Shown here: positions 1 to 6,231 of the stretch, piece after piece
Layout of the letters: every line of letters begins with the position of its first letter
Numbering within the stretch: the stretch's first letter is position 1
DNA from: JBDNDK01 sp046719185
GTDB lineage: Bacteria; Armatimonadota; UBA5829
Assembly: GCA_046719185.1 (NCBI GenBank)
Contig: JBDNDK010000114.1
Coordinates: 1 to 7,818, forward strand
Reading direction: 5' to 3'
Length of the DNA: 7,818 nt
The notes under the pieces: model-generated
What the model was told of the DNA's origin: nothing
Databases searched by the model: none
What the model saw: the letters and a program-made list of their open reading frames with translations, nothing else
Made by a program: the position numbers and the translations under genes

Positions 1-1
1 A

Positions 2-247
2 GCGACTGAAGAGATGGCAGCATCAAGCACAGAGGTAGGTCAGCAGATAGAGCAGGTAGCAGCAGTGAGTGAAGAGAATGCAGCAGCAGCAAGAGAAGTA
101 TCAGATATTATTCAGGAGCAGAATGCTTCAGTGGAAGAGCTATCTGCTTCAGCAGAAGAGCTATCTGGTATGGCTCAAGCCCTCCAAGACCTTGTTGCTC
201 AATTTAAGATTGAAGAAAATAGGGCAAATAATCTAAAAGCTGCATAA
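2..247 (+). CDS. Methyl-accepting chemotaxis protein, C-terminal fragment
   Basis: This is the end of a chemoreceptor whose ligand-binding, membrane and HAMP parts lie before the window. The frame is open from base 2, so the Met at 14 is internal and not a start. The visible 81 or so residues are the C-terminal descending helix of the cytoplasmic signalling coiled coil. It is rich in Ala, Glu, Ser and Gln, contains the phrase QVAAVSEENAAAAREVS, and ends in the helix SASAEELSGMAQALQDLVAQF and a short polar tail. Two near-identical heptads (EELSASA, EELSGMA) are encoded by a 13-base direct repeat at 134-146 and 155-167, 21 bases apart, as expected for a coiled coil. Glu/Gln pairs in this helix are typical adaptation (methylation) sites. 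There is no NWETF-type CheR/CheB tether at the end. It converges on manC. Ligand and class cannot be told from this piece. Confidence 0.93.
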   Translation, partial: ATEEMAASSTEVGQQIEQVAAVSEENAAAAREVSDIIQEQNASVEELSASAEELSGMAQALQDLVAQFKIEENRANNLKAA

Positions 248-260
248 AATAACAAGATGT

Positions 261-278
261 ATTTCTATTTATAGAAAT
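261..278. repeat. AT-rich palindrome after the chemoreceptor gene
   Basis: An 8-base perfect inverted repeat, ATTTCTAT and ATAGAAAT, is separated by TT and lies 14 bases after the receptor stop codon. As RNA it gives only a weak AT hairpin and has no T-run after it. It may be a minor 3'-end structure ahead of the stronger terminator at 311-353, or chance in AT-rich DNA. Confidence 0.35.
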
Positions 279-310
279 GCTGTGAATCGTGCAGAAATGT
301 GCGAAAGACA

Positions 311-358
311 AGAAAACACTGGAATGCTAACCCCCCTGCATCCAGTGTTTTCTTTTAT
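311..358 (+). terminator. Rho-independent terminator, probably bidirectional
   Basis: A 13-base perfect stem is formed by AGAAAACACTGGA (311-323) and TCCAGTGTTTTCT (341-353). Three further pairs (TGC/GCA) are possible inside, and the loop contains a run of six C. On the plus strand the stem runs into TTTTATTT, so it should end the chemoreceptor transcript. On the minus strand the stem lies 13 bases past the manC stop codon and is followed by a T-rich stretch (TTTTCTTGTCTTT), so it may also end the long minus-strand cluster. The position between convergent genes fits a shared terminator. Confidence 0.85.
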
Positions 359-365
359 TTATTAA

Positions 366-1436
366 TTATAAATACTTCTGATATCCTTTTTTCTTTAGCT
401 CTTCAAGTAGAATTTTAATATCTTGAGATCTGCCTTTTGGAAGAACAAGAACAACATCTCCAGCATCAACTACAACTAAATTGTCAAGACCAATTGTAGT
501 TATCAATCTCTCTGTAGAATGAATTAGGCAATTATGTGTATCAATGCCTACATGGTTTCCAACAACAGAATTGCCATTTTCATCACTATCCATTACATCA
601 AATAATGATGACCAGCTTCCCAAGTCATTCCATCCAATAGATGCAGGAATAACATTTATATTCTTGGCATGTTCCAAAATAGCATAGTCAACAGAGATTC
701 TTGGAAATGCATCATATACTTCTTCAAGAACTTTCTTTTCATCTGGAGTTCCAATAGCACCATCAAATCTAAGCAGCAGCTTATAAATATCTGGTGCATG
801 GTTCATAAAGAGCTCCATAATTGTTTTTGCACTCCAAATAAACATACCGGAGTTCCACACATATCTCCAAGATGAAACATATTCTTCTGCTGTTTTAATA
901 TCTGGTTTTTCCTTAAAGCTGGATACAGGATGAACTTCAATACCATCATAATCTTCATGTTCTTCTTGCATTTCAATATATCCAAATCCAGTTTCAGGAC
1001 CAGTTGGTCTAATTCCAATAGTAACAATATTAGGACCTTCTGCAGCTTTTTTTGCTGCAACTTTTAATATCTTTCTGAATTGGTCAACTTTTGTTATCAC
1101 ATGATCTGCTGGTGTGATAAGAATAACTGCATTTGGATCTTTTCTTTGGATTATTGTTGCCATAATTCCAACTGCTGGAGCCGTATCTTTTCCGATTGGT
1201 TCACCGACAAAATTCTCTGGAGGCAGCCATGGCAATTGTTCTTTTATTATAGGGTCATGAGATTGATTTGCAATGATGAAAATATTTTCTTTTTCAACCA
1301 ATGTATCAACTCTGTTTATTGTTTCCTGAAGAAGAGTGCTGTCTCCGTAGAGGTTTTGGAACTGTTTGGGTTTATCATTTCTTGATCTTGGCCAGAGTCT
1401 TGTCCCTGATCCTCCTGCCATAATTGCTACATACAT
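366..1436 (-). CDS. manC: Mannose-1-phosphate guanylyltransferase (GDP-mannose pyrophosphorylase)
   Basis: This cytoplasmic enzyme makes GDP-mannose from mannose 1-phosphate and GTP, for mannose-, rhamnose- or fucose-containing glycans. The 356 residues form one nucleotidyltransferase domain. The signature GGSGTRLWPRS (8-18) with KPKQF (22-26) is the nucleotide-binding loop. EPIGKDTAP (79-87), TPADH (108-112, metal-binding Asp), TGFGYI (149-154), FKEKP (174-178), NSGMF (195-199) and GWNDLGSW (268-275) all fit the GMP family. It is the short form: there is no C-terminal phosphomannose isomerase cupin, so a separate ManA and ManB would be needed, and neither is here. The ATG at 1436 has a strong AGGAGG eight bases upstream. 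It is the last gene of the minus-strand cluster, set off by a 178-base gap that probably holds its own promoter. The family assignment is firm. The in vivo pathway is inferred. Confidence 0.95.
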   Translation of the reverse strand: MYVAIMAGGSGTRLWPRSRNDKPKQFQNLYGDSTLLQETINRVDTLVEKENIFIIANQSHDPIIKEQLPWLPPENFVGEPIGKDTAPAVGIMATIIQRKDPNAVILITPADHVITKVDQFRKILKVAAKKAAEGPNIVTIGIRPTGPETGFGYIEMQEEHEDYDGIEVHPVSSFKEKPDIKTAEEYVSSWRYVWNSGMFIWSAKTIMELFMNHAPDIYKLLLRFDGAIGTPDEKKVLEEVYDAFPRISVDYAILEHAKNINVIPASIGWNDLGSWSSLFDVMDSDENGNSVVGNHVGIDTHNCLIHSTERLITTIGLDNLVVVDAGDVVLVLPKGRSQDIKILLEELKKKGYQKYL

Positions 1437-1444
1437 AACATATT

Positions 1445-1450
1445 CCTCCT
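1445..1450 (-). promoter_or_regulatory. Ribosome-binding site of manC
   Basis: A full-consensus AGGAGG on the minus strand sits eight bases before the manC ATG. It is the strongest Shine-Dalgarno sequence in the window. Most other genes here use AGGA or GGAG, which suggests manC is translated well independently of upstream genes. Confidence 0.85.
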
Positions 1451-1531
1451 AGGATTTTGTTGCAATAAGCTCTTATTTAAAATAATAACTAAGCAAAAGT
1501 TTATTTTATTAGTCAATTTTGTCTAGAGTGC

Positions 1532-1546
1532 AGTGCAAATTACACT
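1532..1546. promoter_or_regulatory. Candidate operator: 15-base palindrome before manC
   Basis: On the minus strand this reads AGTGTAATTTGCACT. Seven-base arms lie around a central T, with six of the seven positions symmetric. It lies about 15 bases downstream of the candidate -10 box at 1562-1567, so it would overlap the early transcribed region, a common place for a repressor site. I do not recognise the motif as belonging to a named regulator, and it could be chance. Confidence 0.3.
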
Positions 1547-1561
1547 CATAAACATAAGATT

Positions 1562-1591
1562 ATTATTGGCAAAACAGCCTCTATACTTCAA
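1562..1591 (-). promoter_or_regulatory. Candidate sigma-70-type promoter for manC
   Basis: On the minus strand TTGAAG (1586-1591) is followed after 18 bases by AATAAT (1562-1567), giving 4/6 and 5/6 matches to the consensus boxes. Transcription would start near 1555, leaving a leader of about 120 bases before manC. An alternative -35-like TTGACT lies at 1511-1516 but has no convincing -10 box at a proper distance. The 178-base gap, the longest in the cluster, supports an independent start here. Confidence 0.35.
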
Positions 1592-1614
1592 ATATATTTA
1601 TGCTAAAAAAGGAA

Positions 1615-2454
1615 TTATTTGAGCTTTGCTAAGTTCCAAACTCTATCAACAGCATCAAAAGCCTTCTTTGCAGCTTTCTCAGGTGTCATTTGCCTCAGAT
1701 TTTCATCAAATGTTTCAACTGCTACAGGACCTTTGTAGTTTATTTCTCTAAGTGCCTGTAAAAATCCTTCAAGATCTATAATTCCTTCTCCAGGAAGAAG
1801 CCTCACTGAATCCATCTGTTCGTCTATAGGCATATCTGGAGCATCATTTATATGCACATGCACTATCTGATTTGCATTCAGATCCAAAATATCTTTTGGA
1901 TCAAGTTGAGTTGTAAACCAATGAAAACTATCTAAGAGCACACCTGCTCCGTAACATTCTCCAGAAAGCTCTAATGCATCTTCAAGTGTATATATAAAAT
2001 CATGTGAACCGGTTCTCATGGTTTTAGGTCCAACAAATTCTAAACCCATAGATATGCCATAATCACTAAATATTTTACCTATCGGTCTTAATCTGTTTAC
2101 ATGAAATTCCCAATTTTCTTCAAAAGGTATTTCTGAACTAGGTAGGATGTAAGTGCAGGTTCTTTTGCAACCTAATTTTAATGCAGCTTCTGAAAGTTTT
2201 GGCAATATTTTTAGACCATCTTTCCAAACAGACTCATCATTTCTCCAATCAATAGGAATACCAAAACAAGCAGGCAACACACCATTAGATTCAAATATTT
2301 CCACTAGACTATCCAAAGACTCTTGTTCCAATATCATATTAGCTTCTGCGATGCTAAATTCCACTCCCTTGAAACCAGCTTCACCAGCAAGTCTGCAGAA
2401 ATCTCTTAAAGGCAATCCAGCACCTGCTGTTGCTGGATTTAGAGCATAATACAT
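1615..2454 (-). CDS. Sugar phosphate isomerase/epimerase-like TIM-barrel protein
   Basis: The 279-residue protein belongs to the xylose-isomerase-like TIM-barrel superfamily (AP endonuclease 2 family), cytoplasmic and metal-dependent. Strand 1 is recognisable as GFKGVEFSIAEAN (27-39). Likely metal ligands and active-site residues, by analogy with the tagatose/psicose epimerase and IolE groups, are Glu139 (GLEF), Asp175 and His178 (LLDSFHW), His201 (VHVHIND) and Glu247 (VETF). The core GLEFVGPKTMRTG with LLDSFHW is a pattern I associate with many uncharacterised members, so substrate and reaction are open: epimerase, isomerase or dehydratase are all possible. I chose the ATG at 2454 because AAGGG lies eight bases before it and it starts one base after the previous gene's stop (TAATATG). 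A start at 2481 would add nine polar residues and overlap that gene. It is coupled to the unknown gene 3550-2456, which may act with it. Confidence 0.85.
   Translation of the reverse strand: MYYALNPATAGAGLPLRDFCRLAGEAGFKGVEFSIAEANMILEQESLDSLVEIFESNGVLPACFGIPIDWRNDESVWKDGLKILPKLSEAALKLGCKRTCTYILPSSEIPFEENWEFHVNRLRPIGKIFSDYGISMGLEFVGPKTMRTGSHDFIYTLEDALELSGECYGAGVLLDSFHWFTTQLDPKDILDLNANQIVHVHINDAPDMPIDEQMDSVRLLPGEGIIDLEGFLQALREINYKGPVAVETFDENLRQMTPEKAAKKAFDAVDRVWNLAKLK
2414..2439 (-). other. Hairpin in the first codons of the TIM-barrel gene
   Basis: Nine-base perfect arms, AATCCAGCA (2414-2422) and TGCTGGATT (2431-2439), enclose an eight-base loop. On the mRNA the hairpin covers codons 6 to 14, about 15 bases past the start codon. 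It lies in a stretch encoding Asn-Pro-Ala-Thr-Ala-Gly-Ala-Gly, so codon repetition may explain it. There is no following T-run, so it is not a standard terminator. It could slow early translation. Confidence 0.4.
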
Positions 2455-2455
2455 A

Positions 2456-3550
2456 TTATTTTCCCTTTCTTTTGAAATCATTAAGTCTTTCTAGGATGTA
2501 GTCATAAAAATCATCATTAGTAGACTCACCATGATCTAAATCCATAAATGAATACGGTTTATTCTGCACAAAAGCAAAATGACTTTCAATTGCACATTGG
2601 TCAATTTTTTCATCTATTTCTAGCAAATGCCTAAGTGAGCTATCAGGTACTCTCCCTTTTCTTTCTGGAGGTATAGAGCATAAATATGTTAAATCAATTG
2701 CATCTTCCTCTGTGATTGGCAGATTTGGATGATGCCTTTTTATCAAATCAGCTATTTCAGAATCTTGATCAGAATATCTAACACTAAATTTTTCAAGAGT
2801 ATCCACAGCATCTGCAAGAAAACATCCAACACAAGCTGAAAATCCAAATAATTTACCAGCCATCACTATTGCAGCATCATCTGAAGCACCTGTTCCAACA
2901 CTAAATCTAACATACATATATTCAGTATTTGGATTTTCTTTTTCAGCCAATAAGCCTTTAGTTTTTAGGTTGTCTATTTCCTGTTCATGTGCTTCTTGTG
3001 AAAGTTTATACCCATTAAGTCCAACATTTGAAAGAATTTCCCTATCAATTAAAAAATTTTCTCCATAACCAATATTGATACCATATTTTTTTGAGGTTTT
3101 TTTTCTAATATATGTATCATCTCTCAACCCACCAAGATACAATCCTATAAGGACACCTTCAATGTCTATTTCAAGACATCTTAGAATACTGCTTCTGAGA
3201 AATGGCTCACCTTCAATATTTATTAGATATGGAGTTTTATCACCTTCAGCAGTTCTAATAACAAAATATTTTATTTCATCAATCAAATCTTGTCTGCTTG
3301 TTCTTATTTGCAGTGGATTAAGTTTCAGTGCAGAGGCAATATCAGATTGCGTGGTATTTGGGTAAGTTTCACCATAAAAAAGGCCATGCCCTGAATGTGC
3401 ATGACCTTCTACAGATTGTATCAATAATAATTGTTCAACTTCATAAGAACATCTGAGCCTTGTTCTTGCATCAAGCATTTTGAAGTCTTCAATAATATCT
3501 TTTGCATCAGCAACTTGAGGAAATCTTGCTTGTTTTTTGCTTCTACTCAT
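2456..3550 (-). CDS. Unrecognised 364-residue protein
   Basis: I do not recognise the family. The N-terminus is basic (MSRSKKQAR) and followed by a mostly helical-looking region with a His/Gly-rich segment, EGHAHSGHGLFYGETYP (49-65). Next comes TQSDIASALKLNPLQI (67-82), which has the look of a helix-turn-helix, but this is weak. The middle is mixed (LIGLYLGGLRDDTY, GINIGYGENFLID). A later segment, SACVGCFLADAVDTLEKF, contains a CxxC and is followed by an acidic C-terminus ending in a basic KRKGK. There is no signal peptide or clear membrane helix, so it is probably cytoplasmic. The ATG at 3550 has AGGA eight bases upstream and its own promoter. It ends one base before the TIM-barrel gene, so the two are probably translated together, which suggests a joint role in sugar handling or its control. 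That role is inference only. A7 and A8 tracts around 3086-3104 could permit slippage. Confidence 0.8.
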   Translation of the reverse strand: MSRSKKQARFPQVADAKDIIEDFKMLDARTRLRCSYEVEQLLLIQSVEGHAHSGHGLFYGETYPNTTQSDIASALKLNPLQIRTSRQDLIDEIKYFVIRTAEGDKTPYLINIEGEPFLRSSILRCLEIDIEGVLIGLYLGGLRDDTYIRKKTSKKYGINIGYGENFLIDREILSNVGLNGYKLSQEAHEQEIDNLKTKGLLAEKENPNTEYMYVRFSVGTGASDDAAIVMAGKLFGFSACVGCFLADAVDTLEKFSVRYSDQDSEIADLIKRHHPNLPITEEDAIDLTYLCSIPPERKGRVPDSSLRHLLEIDEKIDQCAIESHFAFVQNKPYSFMDLDHGESTNDDFYDYILERLNDFKRKGK

Positions 3551-3585
3551 ATTGTATATCCTAAGAAATAAAATTAATTCAAAGG

Positions 3586-3615
3586 ATTATATCATTAGTT
3601 ATAAGCAGATAACAA
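3586..3615 (-). promoter_or_regulatory. Promoter for the unknown gene and TIM-barrel gene
   Basis: On the minus strand TTGTTA (3610-3615) is followed after 18 bases by a perfect TATAAT (3586-3591). A TG one base before it makes an extended -10, TGATATAAT. Transcription would start near 3579, giving a leader of about 29 bases that contains the ribosome-binding site at 3559-3562. It lies in the 72-base gap after thiM, in which I saw no clear terminator, so read-through from thiM may also contribute. It is the best promoter match in the window. Confidence 0.65.
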
Positions 3616-3622
3616 ATAAAAT

Positions 3623-4432
3623 TTAATTATCAATATTAACTTTTGCAAGATTTAGCATATCTTCAGATGTTATGCTGTATAAGGCATTATATAATTCAGT
3701 ATGGAATGTGCCGGGCTTATTTCCAGATATTTTTGCACCTATTTCACCAGCTATCCCAAGAGCAACAAGACCTCCAACTGAAGCAGCGAATGGGTCAGAG
3801 TTTATTCCAGCAAAAGCAGCAATTATCACATTTGAAATACATCCTGTGCCCACAACTCTGCTTAGCATTTCATCCCCATTTGTTATCAGAGCAGTTTTTT
3901 GACCATCACATACAACATCAACTTTACCAGTGATTGCAACTGTGCATCCATAGGATTTAGCAAAGGCTTTTGCAATTTCCTCAGATGATTGAGATGCACC
4001 AATTGATTCAACACCTCTTACCTCAGAATCAATACCTGCTAATGCTGCCACCTCACCTGCGTTTCCTCTTAATATTGACACTTTTACATTATCTAATATT
4101 TTTTTACTTGATTGAGTTCTAAATGATGTTGCACCAGCACCAACAGGGTCCAGAATAACAGGTTTGTTTAGTTTATTAGCTGTTTTGCCTGCAATTATCA
4201 TTGAGTCAATCCAATCTGTGGTTAGAGTGCCAATATTGAGAACTAATGAGCTTGAAATGCTAACCATTTCATCCATCTCTTCTTTTGCATGTGCCATAAT
4301 TGGCAACGCACCAAGACAAAGTAGGGCATTTGCTGTTTCATTCATCACAACTAAGTTTGTTATGCTGTGAACCAGAGGCTTATTTTTTCTTATTTTATTT
4401 AAATCTTCTGAGATAGTTTTAATTATTTCCAT
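3623..4432 (-). CDS. thiM: Hydroxyethylthiazole kinase
   Basis: ThiM phosphorylates 4-methyl-5-(2-hydroxyethyl)thiazole with ATP, the salvage step that feeds thiazole phosphate into thiamine phosphate synthesis in the cytoplasm. The 269 residues are the usual length. Family marks are PLVHSITNLVVMNETANALL (19-38), GALPIMAHAKEEM (41-53), DPVGAGATSFR (95-105), ILRGNAGE (120-127) and the anion-hole and active-site segment VVGTGCIS (193-200), with Cys198 at the position of the B. subtilis active-site cysteine. It starts 15 bases after the zinc-ribbon gene. Its weak ribosome-binding site, GTGAG, overlaps that gene's stop codon, so it probably depends on upstream translation. No thiC, thiD or thiE is near and there is no room for a TPP riboswitch, so it would be expressed with the sugar genes. 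The function call is firm; the reason for this location is unknown. Confidence 0.95.
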   Translation of the reverse strand: MEIIKTISEDLNKIRKNKPLVHSITNLVVMNETANALLCLGALPIMAHAKEEMDEMVSISSSLVLNIGTLTTDWIDSMIIAGKTANKLNKPVILDPVGAGATSFRTQSSKKILDNVKVSILRGNAGEVAALAGIDSEVRGVESIGASQSSEEIAKAFAKSYGCTVAITGKVDVVCDGQKTALITNGDEMLSRVVGTGCISNVIIAAFAGINSDPFAASVGGLVALGIAGEIGAKISGNKPGTFHTELYNALYSITSEDMLNLAKVNIDN

Positions 4433-4447
4433 ATTTATATATTCTCA

Positions 4448-5011
4448 CTAGAGAAGCTTTGCAACTTTCCAGTGTCTTCCTTCTTTTTGAATTTGAACAA
4501 TTAGAGTTTTGCTTGCACCTTCAGGATATACAAAATTAATCATAAATATTTTAATATTTGCTGGAGCTTCAGATGTCATTGCTACTTGTGTTTCTGAAAT
4601 TTCTTTTACTTCAATGTCAGCATTTTTCTCTTTCACATAGTTGCTGATATCATCTGCTAATGAGGCAACGTCCATAAGCCTTTCTCTAGCTGATTCATCA
4701 AAGCTAGGCAGTGTAAGTGCTCTTGCATCTTTAAGTTGCCTATTTGCAAGACTTTGAGCCCATTGTTTTGCAACTGTTTCTGGAGGATCAACATGCAAAA
4801 CCTTTGCTAATATTATAATTATCAATATTAAAGCAATTGCAGCTCCTCCAATCCAAAGATATTTAGGAGGAATTTCCAGATTCTTTTTTTCTTCTTCATA
4901 AAATACACCTGCAGCAGCAGTATATGCACCACAAACCACACAAACTTTCTGGGTGTCTGAGAGCTCTGCACCACATTTCTGACATTTTTTTGGGGCATCA
5001 TCACTTGGCAT
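4448..5011 (-). CDS. Zinc-ribbon single-pass membrane protein
   Basis: The 187-residue protein starts with a compact zinc ribbon, with Cys at 10, 13, 24 and 27 (KCQKCGAEL, VCVVCGAY), of the kind found at the N-terminus of many bacterial membrane proteins. After a charged linker (EEEKKN) a single hydrophobic helix at about 51-70 (WIGGAAIALILIIIILAKVL) crosses the membrane. By the positive-inside pattern the ribbon would be cytoplasmic and the remaining 115 or so residues outside. That outer part (VAKQWAQSLANRQLKDARALTLPSFDE, given in pieces: VAKQWAQSL, DARALTLPSF) resembles NTF2-like/DUF4878 domains, with a helical start and a strand-rich end (IVQIQKEGRHWKVAKL); this is a loose resemblance. 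GGAG lies eight bases before the ATG, 31 bases after the galK stop. Its role is unknown; a scaffold, sensor or envelope lipoprotein-like function is possible. Confidence 0.82.
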   Translation of the reverse strand: MPSDDAPKKCQKCGAELSDTQKVCVVCGAYTAAAGVFYEEEKKNLEIPPKYLWIGGAAIALILIIIILAKVLHVDPPETVAKQWAQSLANRQLKDARALTLPSFDESARERLMDVASLADDISNYVKEKNADIEVKEISETQVAMTSEAPANIKIFMINFVYPEGASKTLIVQIQKEGRHWKVAKLL

Positions 5012-5042
5012 ATTTATTACTCCAAATAAAGATAGTATATAT

Positions 5043-6206
5043 TTATGATATCAAAGATGCACCATCTTCAGCAGTGCATACATAAAGAATTGGCATTAAG
5101 CCTGTTTTATCACTATATTCTCTTTCTGTGTATTCAAGAAAATCTTCCACATATTCATCTTTCACAAGACTAACAGTGCAGCCACCAAAACCAGCACCAG
5201 CAAGTCTTCCGCATAATGAACCAGGAGCATTTCTTGTAGCTTCTACCATTGCTTCCAGTTCATCACAACTAACTTCATATAAATCTCTTGCTGAATTGTG
5301 AGATTGATTCATCAGCTCTGCAAAATCTTCAAATTTGCCTGCATTCAAAAGAGCTTTAGATGCACAGACTCTCTCATTTTCATATATCACATGCTCAGCT
5401 CTTTTTCTCACAACATCTGGAAGCTTATCTTTGTATTCTTCAAATTCATCAGATGATATGTCTCTTAATTGGGTAATTCCATTTTTCCACTTGGAAAAAT
5501 ATTTTACAGCCTCTTCACATTGCTTTCTTCTCAAATCATATTCACTATCCACAAGCCCTCTTTGTTTCATTGTGTTGCAAACTATAACTTTCACTTTGCT
5601 TGTATCAAGAGGCAAAAGTTCATATTCCATAGTTCTGCAGTCAACAAATAGTGCATGGTCTTTTTTACCAAGTCTTGATATAAATTGATCCATAATGCCA
5701 GTGCTAACTCCAACAAATTTGTTTTCAGCTTTCTGACCAATCAGGGCAAGAGTAGTGCCTTCCATATCAAAACCATTGAGACATTGGAATAAATACCCAG
5801 AAGAAATTTCTAAAGCTGCACTGCTGCTTAGTCCAGAGCCAATAGGAACATTTCCATGCAAAACAATATCTGCACCTTTAAGCTTAATGCCAGTTTCTTC
5901 TATATATTTTACAACCCCCCTAATATAATTGCTCCATCTATTTACTTCATCATATTCAATGTTGTCCAATGAGAATGAAGCTGATTTATCTAAGTTCATT
6001 GAGTATAAATTAACTGTTCTATCATTTCTATTACTACCAGCAGATATAACATCCACATTTACAGCAACCGGTAAAACAAACCCTCCGTTATAATCTGTGT
6101 GAATTCCCATCAAATCAACTCTTCCGGGGCTTTTGACGATACAATCAGCCTTATTGCCATATAATTCATAAAATTTATTTTTTATTTTATCTATTCTATC
6201 TTTCAT
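5043..6206 (-). CDS. galK: Galactokinase-type GHMP sugar kinase
   Basis: A cytoplasmic anomeric sugar kinase of the GHMP superfamily, expected to make galactose 1-phosphate from galactose and ATP. The 387 residues show all GalK blocks: SPGRVDLMGIHTDYNGG (26-42), the ATP loop PIGSGLSSSAALE (121-133), GIMDQF (170-175) with catalytic Asp173, SEYDLRRKQCEE (221-232) with the sugar-contacting Tyr223, and GRLAGAGFGGC (333-343). Arg29, His36 and Asp38 are kept, but the usual Glu of GEHTDY is Ile35. In characterised galactokinases that Glu contacts the sugar near C6, so the substrate may differ. I chose the ATG at 6206 because AGGA lies six bases before it. The upstream ATG at 6221 would include that site in the coding region and adds only five residues. 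It lies 25 bases after galT, which supports a Leloir-type role. Family certain; exact substrate less so. Confidence 0.88.
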   Translation of the reverse strand: MKDRIDKIKNKFYELYGNKADCIVKSPGRVDLMGIHTDYNGGFVLPVAVNVDVISAGSNRNDRTVNLYSMNLDKSASFSLDNIEYDEVNRWSNYIRGVVKYIEETGIKLKGADIVLHGNVPIGSGLSSSAALEISSGYLFQCLNGFDMEGTTLALIGQKAENKFVGVSTGIMDQFISRLGKKDHALFVDCRTMEYELLPLDTSKVKVIVCNTMKQRGLVDSEYDLRRKQCEEAVKYFSKWKNGITQLRDISSDEFEEYKDKLPDVVRKRAEHVIYENERVCASKALLNAGKFEDFAELMNQSHNSARDLYEVSCDELEAMVEATRNAPGSLCGRLAGAGFGGCTVSLVKDEYVEDFLEYTEREYSDKTGLMPILYVCTAEDGASLIS

Positions 6207-6212
6207 AATATA

Positions 6213-6216
6213 TCCT
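6213..6216 (-). promoter_or_regulatory. Ribosome-binding site that fixes the galK start
   Basis: AGGA, within TTAGGATATATT on the minus strand, lies six bases before the ATG at 6206. The same TTAGGATATA context precedes the unknown gene at 3550. It falls inside the longer reading frame that begins at 6221, so the shorter start is preferred. Confidence 0.7.
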
Positions 6217-6231
6217 AACATTCAAATTTGA

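Noticed and set aside
134..167. 13-base direct repeat in the chemoreceptor gene as a mobile or recombination site
   Set aside because: The 21-base period matches two heptads of the coiled coil, so it is explained by the protein repeat.
669..1385. Plus- and minus-strand open frames of 68 to 101 codons inside manC
   Set aside because: They lie wholly within a firmly identified gene, have unnatural composition rich in Trp, Cys and Phe, and lack ribosome-binding sites.
2153..2449. 98-codon plus-strand frame over the TIM-barrel gene
   Set aside because: It is the antisense of a conserved coding region with no start signal or family resemblance.
2455..2481. Upstream ATG as the TIM-barrel start, with a 26-base overlap
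   Set aside because: The nine extra residues are polar and unlike the family's beginning, and the ATG at 2454 has AAGGG at ideal spacing.
3075..3365. 96-codon plus-strand frame within the unknown gene
   Set aside because: It is hydrophobic only because it is antisense to an AT-rich gene. The minus frame is much longer and has a promoter, a ribosome-binding site and coupling.
4433..4447. Possible TPP riboswitch before thiM
   Set aside because: Only 15 bases separate thiM from the preceding gene, far too few, and no thi-box sequence is visible there.
6207..6221. Upstream ATG as the galK start
   Set aside because: It would put the AGGA ribosome-binding site inside the gene and adds five residues not expected in the family; the ATG at 6206 is better placed.
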